A stretch of DNA of 64,000 nucleotides. Source: G020344215 sp039586575. GTDB taxonomy: Bacteria; Gemmatimonadota; Gemmatimonadetes; Palauibacterales; KS3-K002. Under the pieces are notes generated by a model. That model saw only the letters and a program-made list of their open reading frames with translations. It was not told the origin of the DNA and did no database searches. The stretch spans positions 1 through 64,000 of the forward strand of contig JBDHKD010000014.1 in assembly GCA_039586575.1 (NCBI GenBank), in the 5' to 3' direction. The translations under genes were made by a program, and so were the position numbers. Shown here piece by piece: positions 35,287 to 44,104 of the stretch. The stretch's first letter is position 1; every line of letters begins with the position of its first letter.

Positions 35287-37133
35287 ACGTGAGCGTGCTG
35301 GTCAAGGATCTTCTGGCGAAACGACCCCGGACGGTGGCTATCTCGTGTGCGGCCGTAGCCGCGCTGCTCGTCTATGCGAACTCGCTGACCAACGGGTTCG
35401 CCTTCGACGACCTGTGGATCGTCCGTGACCGGCAGCTGCTGCACGACATCGGGAGGCTCTGGGAGATCATCACCGCCAAGTACTGGCCCATCACCTTCCA
35501 CGCCGGCCTTTATCGCCCGCTGACTCTCTTGAGCTTCGCCGTCGATTGGGCGGTTTGGAACGGGCACCCCTTCGGCTTCCACCTGGCCAACGTCTTGCTC
35601 CACGCCCTGGTTTCCGCCCTCGTCGTGGCTCTGTTGCTCCGCTTCTTCCCGTGGTGGGCGGCTCTGGCCGGCGGCTTGGTGTTCGCCATCCATCCGGTTC
35701 ACACGGAGGCTGTCGCCAACGTCGTTGGGCGGGGCGAGATCTTCATGGCGCTGTTCAGCTTGGCGGCCTGCTTGGTTTACGTGCGCGCCGTCCGCGGGGA
35801 AGGGCTGACCGCGCGCGCCGTCGCACTGATCGCGATGTTCTACGCGCTGGCCTGCTTGTCCAAGGAGACCGGCGTCGTCCTGCCGGCCCTTCTCTTGGCC
35901 ACCGACCTCAAGTCGCCGCGCGGGACGGGGCCTCGACCGGGGGCCGAGTACGCCAGGACCCGGGTGCCCCTCCTCGTAGTCCTCGTCCTCGTGCTCGTCG
36001 CGGTTTTCGCGCTCCGCTGGGCCGTGCTGGGGTCGGCCGTGAAGAGTGTGCCCGGCCCGGTCTTCGAGGTCGACAGCAGCTTCACGACCCGCCTGTTCAC
36101 CATGTCGCGGATCTGGCCCCGTTACCTCGAGCTTCTGCTGTTGCCGTTCCAACTCTCCGCCGACTACGATCCAGCGGTCACACTCCCCGCCAGCCACCTC
36201 ACGCCGCTCGGGCTCGCCGGGTTTGCCGTCGTGCTCGGTATTCTGGCTACCGCCATCGCCGTGGTCCGCCGGGCGCCAGAGCTCACCATGGCCGTGCTCT
36301 GGGCGGCTGTCACCCTGCTGCCCGTCTCGAACCTGGTCATCACTAGCGAGATCGTGTTGGCGGAACGTGCTTTCTACCTGCCGTCGGTCGCTGTCTCTAT
36401 CGTCACGGCGCTGCTGCTCACGCGTGCCCGGCCCGAGCGGCGGAGGCTAGCCGCTCTCGCGGTCGCCCTCTGGATCGTTGGCTTCTCGGTCGTCACCGTC
36501 CGTCGCAACCCCGTCTGGAACAGCACCTTCTCCGTCTTCCGCGACCTGCAACGTCACCACCCGGAATCGGTGCGGCTGCTCTTCGGCGTGGCCACTCAGG
36601 CCTACCGTATGGGGGATTGGGAAGAGTCGAAGAAATGGTTTGATACGGCTCTGGAGATTTGGCCGCATCACCCCACGATCCTCGTCGCTTACGGCCATAC
36701 GCTCAGCCAGGAGGGCGAGCTCGATGCGGCCGACGCGATGCTCGAGCGGGCGCTCACCTACCGGCCCGAGGAAAGAGAGTACCACCGGCTCCTCGCCTCC
36801 TACCGGGTGCAGGCGGAGAAGTGGGAGAGCGCCCTCGAGGCCATCCACCGTGCTTACGACACGATCGGGCCCGATCGAATCCTCTACGGCCTCGAGGCCG
36901 ACGCCTACACCGGTCTGGGCAAGTTTCCCGAGGCGGCTCGCGCCCAGGAAGCCGTCATCGTGGTCTACGGCGACGATGCTCCGTGGCACGAACGGCTGCA
37001 GCTCGCCGAGCTGCATGCGGCTGCCGGTGATACCGCGGCCGCGCTCGCGGCGCTCGATTGGGCCCGCCAGGCGGAAGCCGCGCAGTTCGAGGTGGCCGAT
37101 TCGCTCCAGCAGGCCTGGGGCGTCCCAAGGTGA
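35283..37133 (+). CDS. TMTC-like O-mannosyltransferase with TPR repeats
   Basis: The first 400 residues are a polytopic GT-C domain. The sequence NSLTNGFAFDDLWIVRD near the N-terminus and the YRPLTLLSFAVD and FAIHPVHTEAVANVVGRGE motifs are characteristic of the TMTC/DUF1736 family, whose eukaryotic members O-mannosylate secreted proteins. The last 200 residues are tetratricopeptide repeats, as in that family. Start ATG 35283 gives the ATGA overlap with the upstream gene; a longer frame from 35112 does not look coding. Being adjacent to the pilin gene makes the pilin or a cell-surface protein a candidate acceptor. Confidence 0.8.
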   Translation: MNVSVLVKDLLAKRPRTVAISCAAVAALLVYANSLTNGFAFDDLWIVRDRQLLHDIGRLWEIITAKYWPITFHAGLYRPLTLLSFAVDWAVWNGHPFGFHLANVLLHALVSALVVALLLRFFPWWAALAGGLVFAIHPVHTEAVANVVGRGEIFMALFSLAACLVYVRAVRGEGLTARAVALIAMFYALACLSKETGVVLPALLLATDLKSPRGTGPRPGAEYARTRVPLLVVLVLVLVAVFALRWAVLGSAVKSVPGPVFEVDSSFTTRLFTMSRIWPRYLELLLLPFQLSADYDPAVTLPASHLTPLGLAGFAVVLGILATAIAVVRRAPELTMAVLWAAVTLLPVSNLVITSEIVLAERAFYLPSVAVSIVTALLLTRARPERRRLAALAVALWIVGFSVVTVRRNPVWNSTFSVFRDLQRHHPESVRLLFGVATQAYRMGDWEESKKWFDTALEIWPHHPTILVAYGHTLSQEGELDAADAMLERALTYRPEEREYHRLLASYRVQAEKWESALEAIHRAYDTIGPDRILYGLEADAYTGLGKFPEAARAQEAVIVVYGDDAPWHERLQLAELHAAAGDTAAALAALDWARQAEAAQFEVADSLQQAWGVPR

Positions 37134-37374
37134 ATCGTGACAAAGAGATGCGGCTGGGACGGGGGGCGAGCGGACTTTTGCGAGGCGCCAATCTTCTTGC
37201 AAAATGCGGTGTCGGCGGCCGATTTCGCGGTAGTCGCGTGGTGGGTGCTGCACCGCTAACATCAACCGGCAAGGCCATTTAGGAGATCAGGCCCGATTCT
37301 GGCCCCAACCTTGCCCAAGACCAGGTGGAGGTATAGGGAGTTCTTGACCCGCGCGGGAAAACAAGGAGGAACAG
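37134..37374. promoter_or_regulatory. Pilin upstream region with shared 13-mer
   Basis: The 241 bases before the pilin gene contain TCTTGCAAAATGC at 37195-37207, identical to part of the palindrome upstream of pilS. The following leader of about 165 bases ends in AAGGAGGAAC, a very strong ribosome site. I found no good sigma-54 site with GG-N10-GC spacing, although two sigma-54 activators are encoded nearby. Confidence 0.45.
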
Positions 37375-37761
37375 ATGCTGCGGAGTTCAAAGGGTTTCAC
37401 GCTGATCGAGCTTCTGATCGTGGTCGTGATCATTGGTATTCTGGCGGCGATCGCGATCCCGAAGTTCGCCAACACCAAGGAGAAGGCCTACGTCTCGGCC
37501 ATGAAGTCGGACTTGCGTAACATGGCTGCGGCTCAGGAGGCCTACTTCGCCGATGAGCTCGAGTACACGACCACCATCGGGAATCTCGAGTTCAACACGA
37601 CCAACGACGTGACGATCGCCATTCCGGCGGCGGCCGCCGATGGTTGGCGGGCGACGGCCACGCACGCGGGCGTGCCGGGTACGACTTGCGCGCTCTACTA
37701 CGGGGCGAGCACCTACTCATCGGCCCCCGCCACCGTCGAAGGTGTGGTGGACTGCACCTGA
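37375..37761 (+). CDS. pilA: Major type IV pilin (prepilin)
   Basis: The 128-residue product has a short basic leader MLRSSKG cleaved before the conserved FTLIELLIVVVIIGILAAIA helix, with Glu5 present. This is a class IVa prepilin. The mature part has the usual N-terminal helix, a strand region, and two cysteines (TTCALYY and VVDCT at the end) that could form the C-terminal disulfide loop. AAGGAGGAAC before the ATG predicts high expression, and a GNRA-loop terminator follows the stop, so it is probably monocistronic. The mature pilin is rich in Thr, Ser and Ala, which would offer O-glycosylation sites. Confidence 0.95.
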   Translation: MLRSSKGFTLIELLIVVVIIGILAAIAIPKFANTKEKAYVSAMKSDLRNMAAAQEAYFADELEYTTTIGNLEFNTTNDVTIAIPAAAADGWRATATHAGVPGTTCALYYGASTYSSAPATVEGVVDCT

Positions 37762-37787
37762 TCAGCTGACCTGAAATCAGCGAGGGG

Positions 37788-37820
37788 TAGCGCGGAGGGT
37801 GACCTCCGCGCTATTCTTTT
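37788..37820 (+). terminator. Rho-independent terminator of the pilin gene
   Basis: TAGCGCGGAGG (37788-37798) and CCTCCGCGCTA (37803-37813) form a perfect 11-bp stem with a GTGA tetraloop of the GNRA class, followed by TTCTTTT. It lies 26 bases after the pilin stop. Confidence 0.92.
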
Positions 37821-37909
37821 GTAGGTTTGTAGTCCCCCCGCCCGGGGCCGGTACAGCCGGCAGGACTTTTTCCCAAACAGGACACTCTAGGACGAGCGCT
37901 GGGATTTCG

Positions 37910-39208
37910 GTGAAGCGGGCTGCCTCACTGCGTCGCGAGCTGATTGTGGCTTTGGCTCTGCTGCTGGTCGCCTCGTTGGGCCTCGCCGCGGTCGGCGTGC
38001 TCCTATGGCTGCCGGTCGGCGGGTCCATCCGTAGCATCGTCATCTTCCTCGCCGTCCTGGTGGCCATCGATGTCGGCGTCTTCTTGTTGCTCGGCGACTT
38101 CCTGATGCGCTTCATGGTCCTGAAGCCCGTGCGGGCGATCGTAGACGGCGCTGAGGCGATCGCCCGTGAGGACTTCTCGCGCCGGATCCGCGTCCAGGGG
38201 GCCCGGGAGCTCGAGCGACTGGCCGCCAGCGTCAATGAGATGGCGGAGAAGCTGATCCAGAATCAGCGGCGGCTGTCGGACAACATCCAATCGCTGAACG
38301 AGGTGAACCGGGCGCTGACCGAGGCTCGCGATGAGCTGGTGCGCGCTGAGAAGCTCGCCTCCGCCGGCCAGCTGGCGGCGGGCATCGCCCACGAGATCGG
38401 CAACCCGCTGGGTGCGGTCCTCGGGTACCTCGAGATCGCTGAGCGACGGCCGACCATCGGTAAGGAGATCGTCGACGACATGCGCCGCGAGGCCCGGCGC
38501 ATCGACCGGATCGTCAAAGGGCTGCTCGATTATGCGCGCCCCCGCCAGCCTGCGCCGCGTCCCATCGAGGTCAACGATGTCGTGAACGGCGCTCTCGAGT
38601 TGGTCGAGGCCCAGGGCCACTTCAAGGGGATCACCCTCGACCTCGAGCTCAGCCAGGACGTCACCACCGTCCATGCCGACCCGCACCAGCTTGAGCAGAT
38701 CATGGTCAATCTGCTGCTCAACGCCGCCCAGGCCTGCGATGGCGCCGGCTCGAGCCGCATCGAGGTCATCACCGAGACGATGCCCTTCGAGGCCAGTGGG
38801 CCGCCGGCCAGGCGCCGCGACGATCCGCCGGGCATCGACTACTCGCACCTCAGGCGGCTACAGGCTCGCCGTGAGGGCCTGACGCCCCCACCTTTCTCCT
38901 CCGGTACGAAGATCGTACGGATCTCCGTCACCGATAATGGGCCCGGCATCCCGCCCGAGATCATTGACAGGGTCTTCGATCCGTTCTTCAGTACCAAGGA
39001 GACCGGGCAGGGCACCGGGCTGGGACTCGCGGTCTCCGCCCGGCTCATCGAGGGTATGGGTGGCACGATCAGCGTCGAGAGTTCCGAGGAAGGCGGCGCC
39101 TGCTTTTCCATCGTGTTGCCCAGCGCGGGGGTCGTGAGCGATGCCGAGGTCGACGAGGAAGCACAGACCGAGCAGACTGAGCAAACCGAGCAGACCGAGG
39201 AAGTTTAA
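37910..39208 (+). CDS. Membrane sensor histidine kinase (NtrB/AtoS-like)
   Basis: The 432-residue kinase has two N-terminal membrane helices (about residues 8-60) with no large periplasmic domain, a HAMP-like segment (VLKPVRAIVDGAEAIARED), the HisKA motif GIAHEIGNPLGAVLGYLE, the N-box VNLLLNAAQA, and G-boxes DNGPGIP and GTGLGLAV. GTG at 37910 is chosen because the longer frame would begin inside the pilin terminator. The C-terminus ends in four tandem QTE units. It is followed immediately by its cognate response regulator, and both sit between the pilin and the minor pilins. The signal is unknown. Confidence 0.82.
   Translation: MKRAASLRRELIVALALLLVASLGLAAVGVLLWLPVGGSIRSIVIFLAVLVAIDVGVFLLLGDFLMRFMVLKPVRAIVDGAEAIAREDFSRRIRVQGARELERLAASVNEMAEKLIQNQRRLSDNIQSLNEVNRALTEARDELVRAEKLASAGQLAAGIAHEIGNPLGAVLGYLEIAERRPTIGKEIVDDMRREARRIDRIVKGLLDYARPRQPAPRPIEVNDVVNGALELVEAQGHFKGITLDLELSQDVTTVHADPHQLEQIMVNLLLNAAQACDGAGSSRIEVITETMPFEASGPPARRRDDPPGIDYSHLRRLQARREGLTPPPFSSGTKIVRISVTDNGPGIPPEIIDRVFDPFFSTKETGQGTGLGLAVSARLIEGMGGTISVESSEEGGACFSIVLPSAGVVSDAEVDEEAQTEQTEQTEQTEEV
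39164..39199 (+). repeat. Four 9-bp coding repeats (QTE units)
   Basis: CAGACCGAG, CAGACTGAG, CAAACCGAG and CAGACCGAG encode QTEQTEQTEQTE at the kinase C-terminus. Such arrays can change copy number by slippage in whole-codon steps. Confidence 0.85.
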
Positions 39209-40573
39209 GTGAAAGTACTGGTCATAGACGACGAGGCGGGCGTGCGTCGCACCCTCTCGATGATCCTCGAGGACGAGGGTTATCAGGTCATCAGCGCCTC
39301 CGACGGTAAAGAGGGGTTGGATCGCGCCCTCAAGGAAGAGCCCGACCTCATCCTCTGCGATATCCGCATGCCGCGAATGGACGGGCTCGAGTTCCTCGAG
39401 CAATACCGCAAGCAGAACGGACAGGCGCTGGTCATTACCATCACCGCTTACGGCAGCACCGAGCTCGCCGTCGAGGCGATGAAGAAGGGCGCCTACGACT
39501 ACCTGCCCAAGCCGTTCGCGACCGACGAGGTCGTCCTCACCCTGCGCAAGGCGGAGGAGCGCGAGAAGCTCAGGCGCGAGGTGACGCGCCTGCGGCAGCG
39601 GGTCAAAGCGGACCAGCGATATCCGGAAATCGTCGCCAAGAGCGCCGGGATGCGGGAAGCCGTGGAGCTGGGGACCAAGGTCGCGCAACACCCGTCGACC
39701 GTCCTCATCACCGGCGAGAGTGGCACCGGCAAGGAGCTGATCGCGCGACTCATCCACGGAGCGAGCCCGCGGGCGAATCGCCCTTTCGTGCCCATCAACT
39801 GCGGTGCGATCCCGGAGAACCTGCTCGAGTCCGAGCTGTTCGGTCACGTGAAGGGCGCCTTCACCGGGGCGCACGTCGATCGTGCCGGCCTGTTCGAGGA
39901 GGCCGACGGTGGGACGCTGTTCCTGGACGAGATCGGCGAGCTGCCTTCGCAACTGCAGGTCAAGCTGCTGCGGGCCCTCCAGGAGGGCGAGATCCGTCGC
40001 GTCGGCGACAGCTCGGCCCGCAAGGTGGACGTGCGAATCATCACCGCCACCGCTCGTGACCTCGAGCAAGAGGTCAGGGAGGGAGGTTTTCGGTCCGACC
40101 TTTACTACCGGATCAACGTAGTCCGCATTCACCTGCCGCCGTTGCGCCAACGGACGGAGGACATCCCACCACTCAGCCGCCACTTCACCGAGAAATTCTC
40201 GAAACAGCTCGGCGTCGACGTCAGCGGCTTCGAGCCGGCGGCCATGAAACTCCTGCTCGTCCACCCGTGGTACGGGAACGTGCGCCAGCTGGAAAACGTC
40301 GTCGAGCGCGCCATGGTCCTCGCCGAATGTCCCACCATCCGACCTCAGGACCTCCCGGACTTCATCCGCCACCCCGAAACGTCGGTCGAGGGGCCGCTCG
40401 AGTCGCTTCCGGCTGACGAGCTCTCCATCAAGAAGCAGACCGCCGAGCTGGAACGGCGGCTGATCGGTCGCGCCCTTCAGATCACCGACGGCAATCGCAC
40501 CAAGGCGGCGGAGCTTCTCGACCTGAGCTATCGGGCACTGCTCTACAAGATCCGCGACTACGGACTCGGCTAG
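39209..40573 (+). CDS. Sigma-54-dependent response regulator (NtrC/AtoC-like)
   Basis: The 454-residue protein has an intact receiver domain (VLVIDDEAGVRRTL, phospho-acceptor Asp in LILCDIRMPRMDG near residue 52), an AAA+ domain with Walker A GESGTGKE, an intact GAFTGA sigma-54 loop, and a Fis-type helix-turn-helix (GNRTKAAELLDLSYRALLYK). GTG starts at the base after the kinase stop. Its position suggests control of the minor pilin genes or the pilM operon, but no matching sigma-54 promoter was identified. Confidence 0.88.
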   Translation: MKVLVIDDEAGVRRTLSMILEDEGYQVISASDGKEGLDRALKEEPDLILCDIRMPRMDGLEFLEQYRKQNGQALVITITAYGSTELAVEAMKKGAYDYLPKPFATDEVVLTLRKAEEREKLRREVTRLRQRVKADQRYPEIVAKSAGMREAVELGTKVAQHPSTVLITGESGTGKELIARLIHGASPRANRPFVPINCGAIPENLLESELFGHVKGAFTGAHVDRAGLFEEADGGTLFLDEIGELPSQLQVKLLRALQEGEIRRVGDSSARKVDVRIITATARDLEQEVREGGFRSDLYYRINVVRIHLPPLRQRTEDIPPLSRHFTEKFSKQLGVDVSGFEPAAMKLLLVHPWYGNVRQLENVVERAMVLAECPTIRPQDLPDFIRHPETSVEGPLESLPADELSIKKQTAELERRLIGRALQITDGNRTKAAELLDLSYRALLYKIRDYGLG

Positions 40574-40625
40574 CGACTCCGCCGGCGTTGATCTTTTGTT
40601 GATCGGGAACCGCTAGCCTGCGGGC

Positions 40626-41108
40626 ATGCGGTCTCTGCAGAAAAGCGGTGCCTCGCTGGCTGAGCTCGTTGTTGTTGTCCTCGTCGTCGGCCTCCTCATG
40701 GTGATCGCCGTGCCCCGGCTGGCCAGGGCACGGGCCAGGATGCAGGTCGTCGCGGCGCGACGGGCCTTCACCGCCGCCCACTCGCTGGCCCGACTCGCGG
40801 CCGCCCAGTACGGAGGCCTTTCCCGGCTACACCTCGACCCCGAGACGGACCGCTTCTGGGTCACCGCCGACACCGGCTCGCTCTCGGGCATCGCCGTCCG
40901 CGACACGCTGCATCCCGTCGTGCGGGTCGGCCGGCAATTCGCCGGTGTGACCATCGAGGGATCGCCGCGCACGTTCTGCTTCGATCCCCGCGGACTGGCC
41001 ACCGCGCGCGGCGACTGCGACTTGCCTAACGCCACCTTGGTGTTTCGGCGCGGTGGTATCACCGACACAGTCACCATATCCCGGCTGGGAAGGGTGCTGC
41101 CTCGATGA
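40626..41108 (+). CDS. Minor pseudopilin, FimT/GspH-like
   Basis: The 160-residue prepilin has a leader ending KSG and a mature start ASLAELVVVVLVVGLLMVIA with Glu5, so it should be processed by a prepilin peptidase. The C-terminal domain has beta character and two cysteines (TFCFDPRG and GDCDLP), consistent with GspH or FimT-like minor pilins. It heads a four-gene minor pilin cluster and overlaps the next by four bases (ATGA). Minor pilins prime pilus assembly and some bind DNA. Confidence 0.82.
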   Translation: MRSLQKSGASLAELVVVVLVVGLLMVIAVPRLARARARMQVVAARRAFTAAHSLARLAAAQYGGLSRLHLDPETDRFWVTADTGSLSGIAVRDTLHPVVRVGRQFAGVTIEGSPRTFCFDPRGLATARGDCDLPNATLVFRRGGITDTVTISRLGRVLPR

Positions 41109-41458
41109 GCGGCGGTCGCTCCAGAAGGAGGGAGTGGGGGTTCTCACTGGTCGAGCTCGTCGTGGCGCTGACCGTCCTCGCTATCAGTGCGCTCGGGCTT
41201 GCCGCCACCGCCCGTGTCGTCGCCGACTCGATGATGGTCTCTTACCTGGACACCCGGATCGCGATCGCGGCTCAGTCCGCTCTCGAACGCTTGCTAGCCC
41301 GGGAGAACGATGATCTCGCGTCGGGCACGTCAGCCGATGGCCCGGTGCTGGTGAGTTGGACGCTCGGAGACGGCGAGCTGAGAGAGCTCTCGCTTGTGGT
41401 CAGCGGCCGGCTAGCCGGGATCGAGGTCCGCGACACAGTAGTCGCGTTCGTGCGATGA
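41105..41458 (+). CDS. Minor pseudopilin, PilV/GspI-like
   Basis: This short prepilin (117 residues) has a basic leader ending EWG and mature start FSLVELVVALTVLAISALGL with Glu5. The helix continues into a small globular domain. Its length and position second in the cluster match GspI or PilV. It overlaps both neighbours by four bases (ATGA each side), so translation of the cluster is coupled. Confidence 0.8.
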   Translation: MSGGRSRRREWGFSLVELVVALTVLAISALGLAATARVVADSMMVSYLDTRIAIAAQSALERLLARENDDLASGTSADGPVLVSWTLGDGELRELSLVVSGRLAGIEVRDTVVAFVR

Positions 41459-42336
41459 GCCATGGCGATCAGGCCGGCTACTCGGTCGCGGAACTTACTC
41501 TCGTCCTGCTGCTCGTCTCGGCGGTGACCATCGCGGCCTTCTCGCTGTTGAGTGGACAACGGCGATTCTACACGGTCGAGCTGCAACTGGCCGAGGCTCG
41601 GAGCTCGGCGCGTATTGCTCTGGAAGTGCTGGCCACCGAGCTCCGTTCGGCAAGTCCCGGGGGTGGTGACCTCTACGCGATCGCTGGCGACAGCGTGGCT
41701 CTGCGCTCGTATCGGGGCCTCGGCTTCGTCTGCTCGGTCGCCGACGGATACGTTGGCATCCGTCTGCTCGCCGGTACCCTGGCCAGTTCACCGACCGATA
41801 GCGCGCTGATCTTTTTGGAAAACAGCTACGACACCGAACAGGACGATGATTGGGTCGCTGCAGAAGCGGGGACGGCCGGGAGGTCTGGCTCCCGCCGCTG
41901 CCGCGATGGCGAGCCCCCCGATCTCGAGTTGCCGGACGGTTGGCCGCTTACGGGCGCCGTCGTCGGGTCGCCGGTACGTGGCTTCCGGCCGTACGTCTAT
42001 CGGCTCTATCGGGCGGGCGACGACGGTTGGTGGCTCGGGCAACGGCCACGCGGCGAGCGAGTTCAACCGGTCGTCGGCCCCTTCGCGAGCCCAGCGGAAG
42101 GCGGCTTGCGTTTGCAGTTCTTCGACAGGTTCGCGCGAGAGACGAGCGAGCCGCGAGCGGTCGCCCAGGTGCGGATCACGGTTAGGGCCCGAACCCCAGA
42201 GCCCCTGCCGGGACCTGCTGGACCGGCCTTCCTTCACGACTCACTCTCCATCCACGTCTCCCTGCGCAACGCGTGCTGGCCCGAAGGCTCGACCTTCGCT
42301 CGCTATTGCGGTCGGCGCGAGAGATCGGCCGAGTGA
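41455..42336 (+). CDS. Minor pseudopilin, PilW/GspJ-like
   Basis: The 293-residue prepilin has leader MSHGDQAG and mature start YSVAELTLVLLLVSAVTIAAF with Glu5, then RRFYTVELQLAEARSSARIALEVLATELRSA, the helix extension typical of PilW and GspJ proteins. The larger C-terminal region holds three or four cysteines. ATG at 41455 is preferred over the longer frame because it gives the ATGA overlap with the upstream gene. It is the third of four minor pilins. Confidence 0.8.
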   Translation: MSHGDQAGYSVAELTLVLLLVSAVTIAAFSLLSGQRRFYTVELQLAEARSSARIALEVLATELRSASPGGGDLYAIAGDSVALRSYRGLGFVCSVADGYVGIRLLAGTLASSPTDSALIFLENSYDTEQDDDWVAAEAGTAGRSGSRRCRDGEPPDLELPDGWPLTGAVVGSPVRGFRPYVYRLYRAGDDGWWLGQRPRGERVQPVVGPFASPAEGGLRLQFFDRFARETSEPRAVAQVRITVRARTPEPLPGPAGPAFLHDSLSIHVSLRNACWPEGSTFARYCGRRERSAE

Positions 42337-42352
42337 GGTGGTGAGCGTCTTA

Positions 42353-42838
42353 ATGGCTGGCAGAGGTGGGTTCGCTCTCTTGGTGGTGGTCGTCGCCATC
42401 GGCGTGATGGAGGCGCTCGTCAGCGCCGGCTATTTCGTGGCGGCGCAGCAGTTCCGTGCCGGCGTGGGCGGTCGGCAGAGAACCGCTGCCTTCTACGCCG
42501 CCGAGGCGGGCCTCGCCGCCGCCCTGCACGACTGGGACCCGGGCCTCGCCCTGAAGGTCGAGCCGGGCTCGAGCCGCCGGCTCGCCGAAGCAGGCCTGAG
42601 CTCGGGCGATCGCTACTCGGTCCGCTTGACGCGGCTCGACCGCGGGGCGCAGCCGGGTGCCGCCTACCTGCTCATCCTGTCGGAGGGACGAGCCGGGGGC
42701 GCTTGGGGCGGCCGGCGGCGGGTGGCGCTGCTGCTGTGTGCCCACGAGTCGGAAACTCTCGTTCCCGGGCTCCTCCGAGGCCCGAAACTCGTTTTGCTGC
42801 ACCCCCTTGCGCAATTTGCCTGGTTAGAGATATTGTGA
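42353..42838 (+). CDS. Minor pseudopilin, PilX/GspK-like
   Basis: The 161-residue protein starts MAGRGGFALLVVVVAIGVMEALVSAGYF. After the glycine the mature chain has Val, not Glu, at position 5, as in GspK-type tip pseudopilins. RTAAFYAAEAGLAAALHDW follows, the pattern of PilX/GspK N-terminal helices. A GTG 12 bases upstream is an alternative start. It ends the minor pilin cluster, and a good promoter for the pilM operon lies just after it. Confidence 0.75.
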   Translation: MAGRGGFALLVVVVAIGVMEALVSAGYFVAAQQFRAGVGGRQRTAAFYAAEAGLAAALHDWDPGLALKVEPGSSRRLAEAGLSSGDRYSVRLTRLDRGAQPGAAYLLILSEGRAGGAWGGRRRVALLLCAHESETLVPGLLRGPKLVLLHPLAQFAWLEIL

Positions 42839-42881
42839 TAGGCCCGATTCGGGCGACCCTGTCCTACCCCCCCAGCTGTAG

Positions 42882-42910
42882 TTGACAAAGTGACCTTGGG
42901 GGACTATCAT
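42882..42910 (+). promoter_or_regulatory. Sigma-70-type promoter for pilMNOPQ
   Basis: TTGACA (42882-42887) is separated by exactly 17 bases from TATCAT (42905-42910), a perfect -35 and a 5/6 -10 match. It lies 105 bases before the pilM start codon, in the only large gap of the region. Confidence 0.75.
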
Positions 42911-43015
42911 ACAGAGCCCTACCCCTAGGTCCCACTACAGCTTAGGTCCTTCTCTTTCACCGTCGCATGAGGTCGAGGGAGCTTTCATCTTAAGAATCTA
43001 GCCTCTTAGGTACTC

Positions 43016-44062
43016 ATGGCTCTACTTGGAATGGGCCGCAGCAAGCGGACCGTAGGACTCGACATCGGTAGCGGCTACATCAAGCTGGTCGTCATGCAGC
43101 ATGGCAAGGGTCGCCCGCGGATCGTCAAAGCCGCAGCCACGCCGCTGGTCGCCGACGCGATCGTAGAGGGCGAGGTGATGGACCCGACGCTGGTGGCCAG
43201 TACGATTCGCTCGCTATTCGAGACGGCGGGAGTCAAGGACAAGAAGGTGGTGACGGCGGTGGGTGGCCGCGACGTCATCATCAAGCGGATCCAGATGGAT
43301 CGGATGAAGGAATCCGATGCACGCGAGGTGATCCGTTGGGAAGCCGAGCAGCACGTGCCCTTCGACATGGAGAGCGTCGAGCTCGATTTCCAGATCCTCG
43401 ACCCCATGGACGAGGGTCTGCAGATGTCGGTGCTGCTCGTGGCTGCCAAACGTGAGCTGGTCGAGAACAAGGTCGCCTTGCTACTCGACGCCGGCCTCGA
43501 GCCCGAGATCATCGATATCGATGCCTTCGCGCTCCATAACGCCTTCGAGCTGAACTACCCGGAAGCCATGACCGGCGTCGTCGGATTCGTGAACATCGGT
43601 CACGAGACCACCAACGTGAACCTGCTCGAGGACGGCGTGCCGGTACTCACCCGGGACCTGGCGTTCGGCACCCGCAGGCTCCGCGAGAGTTTGCAGCGCG
43701 AGCGCGGGCTCACCGCCGATCAGGCCGAAGACGTTCTGGAGGGTCGCACCAGCGACCCCGAGCTCGAGGATTTCATCGGCCACCGGGCCGAGGAAGTAGC
43801 ACTCGGTGTCGAGCGGGCCGCCGCGTTCTTGCAGGCGAGTTCGAGCCACACCGGTCTCTCGAGGATCTACGTCTGCGGCGGCGGCGCCCGCGTGCTCCGC
43901 ATGGCGGAAGCCCTCGCCGACCGCCTGCAGGTGCCGGCCGAGATTGCCAACCCGGTCCAGCGCGTCGACGTCGATCCGGGTGCCTTCGACTTGATCTCGA
44001 TCGCCGACATGGCTCCGATGCTTGTGCTCCCGGTCGGCCTCGCTCTGCGACGCGCTGGCTAG
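43016..44062 (+). CDS. pilM: Type IV pilus alignment protein PilM
   Basis: PilM is an actin-like (FtsA-fold) cytoplasmic protein that binds the PilN N-terminus and links the motor to the alignment complex. Visible are the phosphate-1 motif GLDIGSGYIKLVV, DREVIRWEAEQHVPF-like IRWEAEQHVPFDMESVELD, GFVNIGHETTNVNLLEDG (phosphate-2) and YVCGGGARVLRM (adenosine motif). At 348 residues it is of typical length. It begins the pilM-N-O-P-Q operon. Confidence 0.95.
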   Translation: MALLGMGRSKRTVGLDIGSGYIKLVVMQHGKGRPRIVKAAATPLVADAIVEGEVMDPTLVASTIRSLFETAGVKDKKVVTAVGGRDVIIKRIQMDRMKESDAREVIRWEAEQHVPFDMESVELDFQILDPMDEGLQMSVLLVAAKRELVENKVALLLDAGLEPEIIDIDAFALHNAFELNYPEAMTGVVGFVNIGHETTNVNLLEDGVPVLTRDLAFGTRRLRESLQRERGLTADQAEDVLEGRTSDPELEDFIGHRAEEVALGVERAAAFLQASSSHTGLSRIYVCGGGARVLRMAEALADRLQVPAEIANPVQRVDVDPGAFDLISIADMAPMLVLPVGLALRRAG

Positions 44063-44104
44063 CGGGAACCAACGACGTGAACTCTTGTTCGAACGGACTC
44101 TGCG

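Noticed and set aside
37141..37374. A sigma-54 promoter upstream of the pilin gene
   Set aside because: TTGC is present, but the GG element is 13 bases away instead of 10, so the spacing rule fails.
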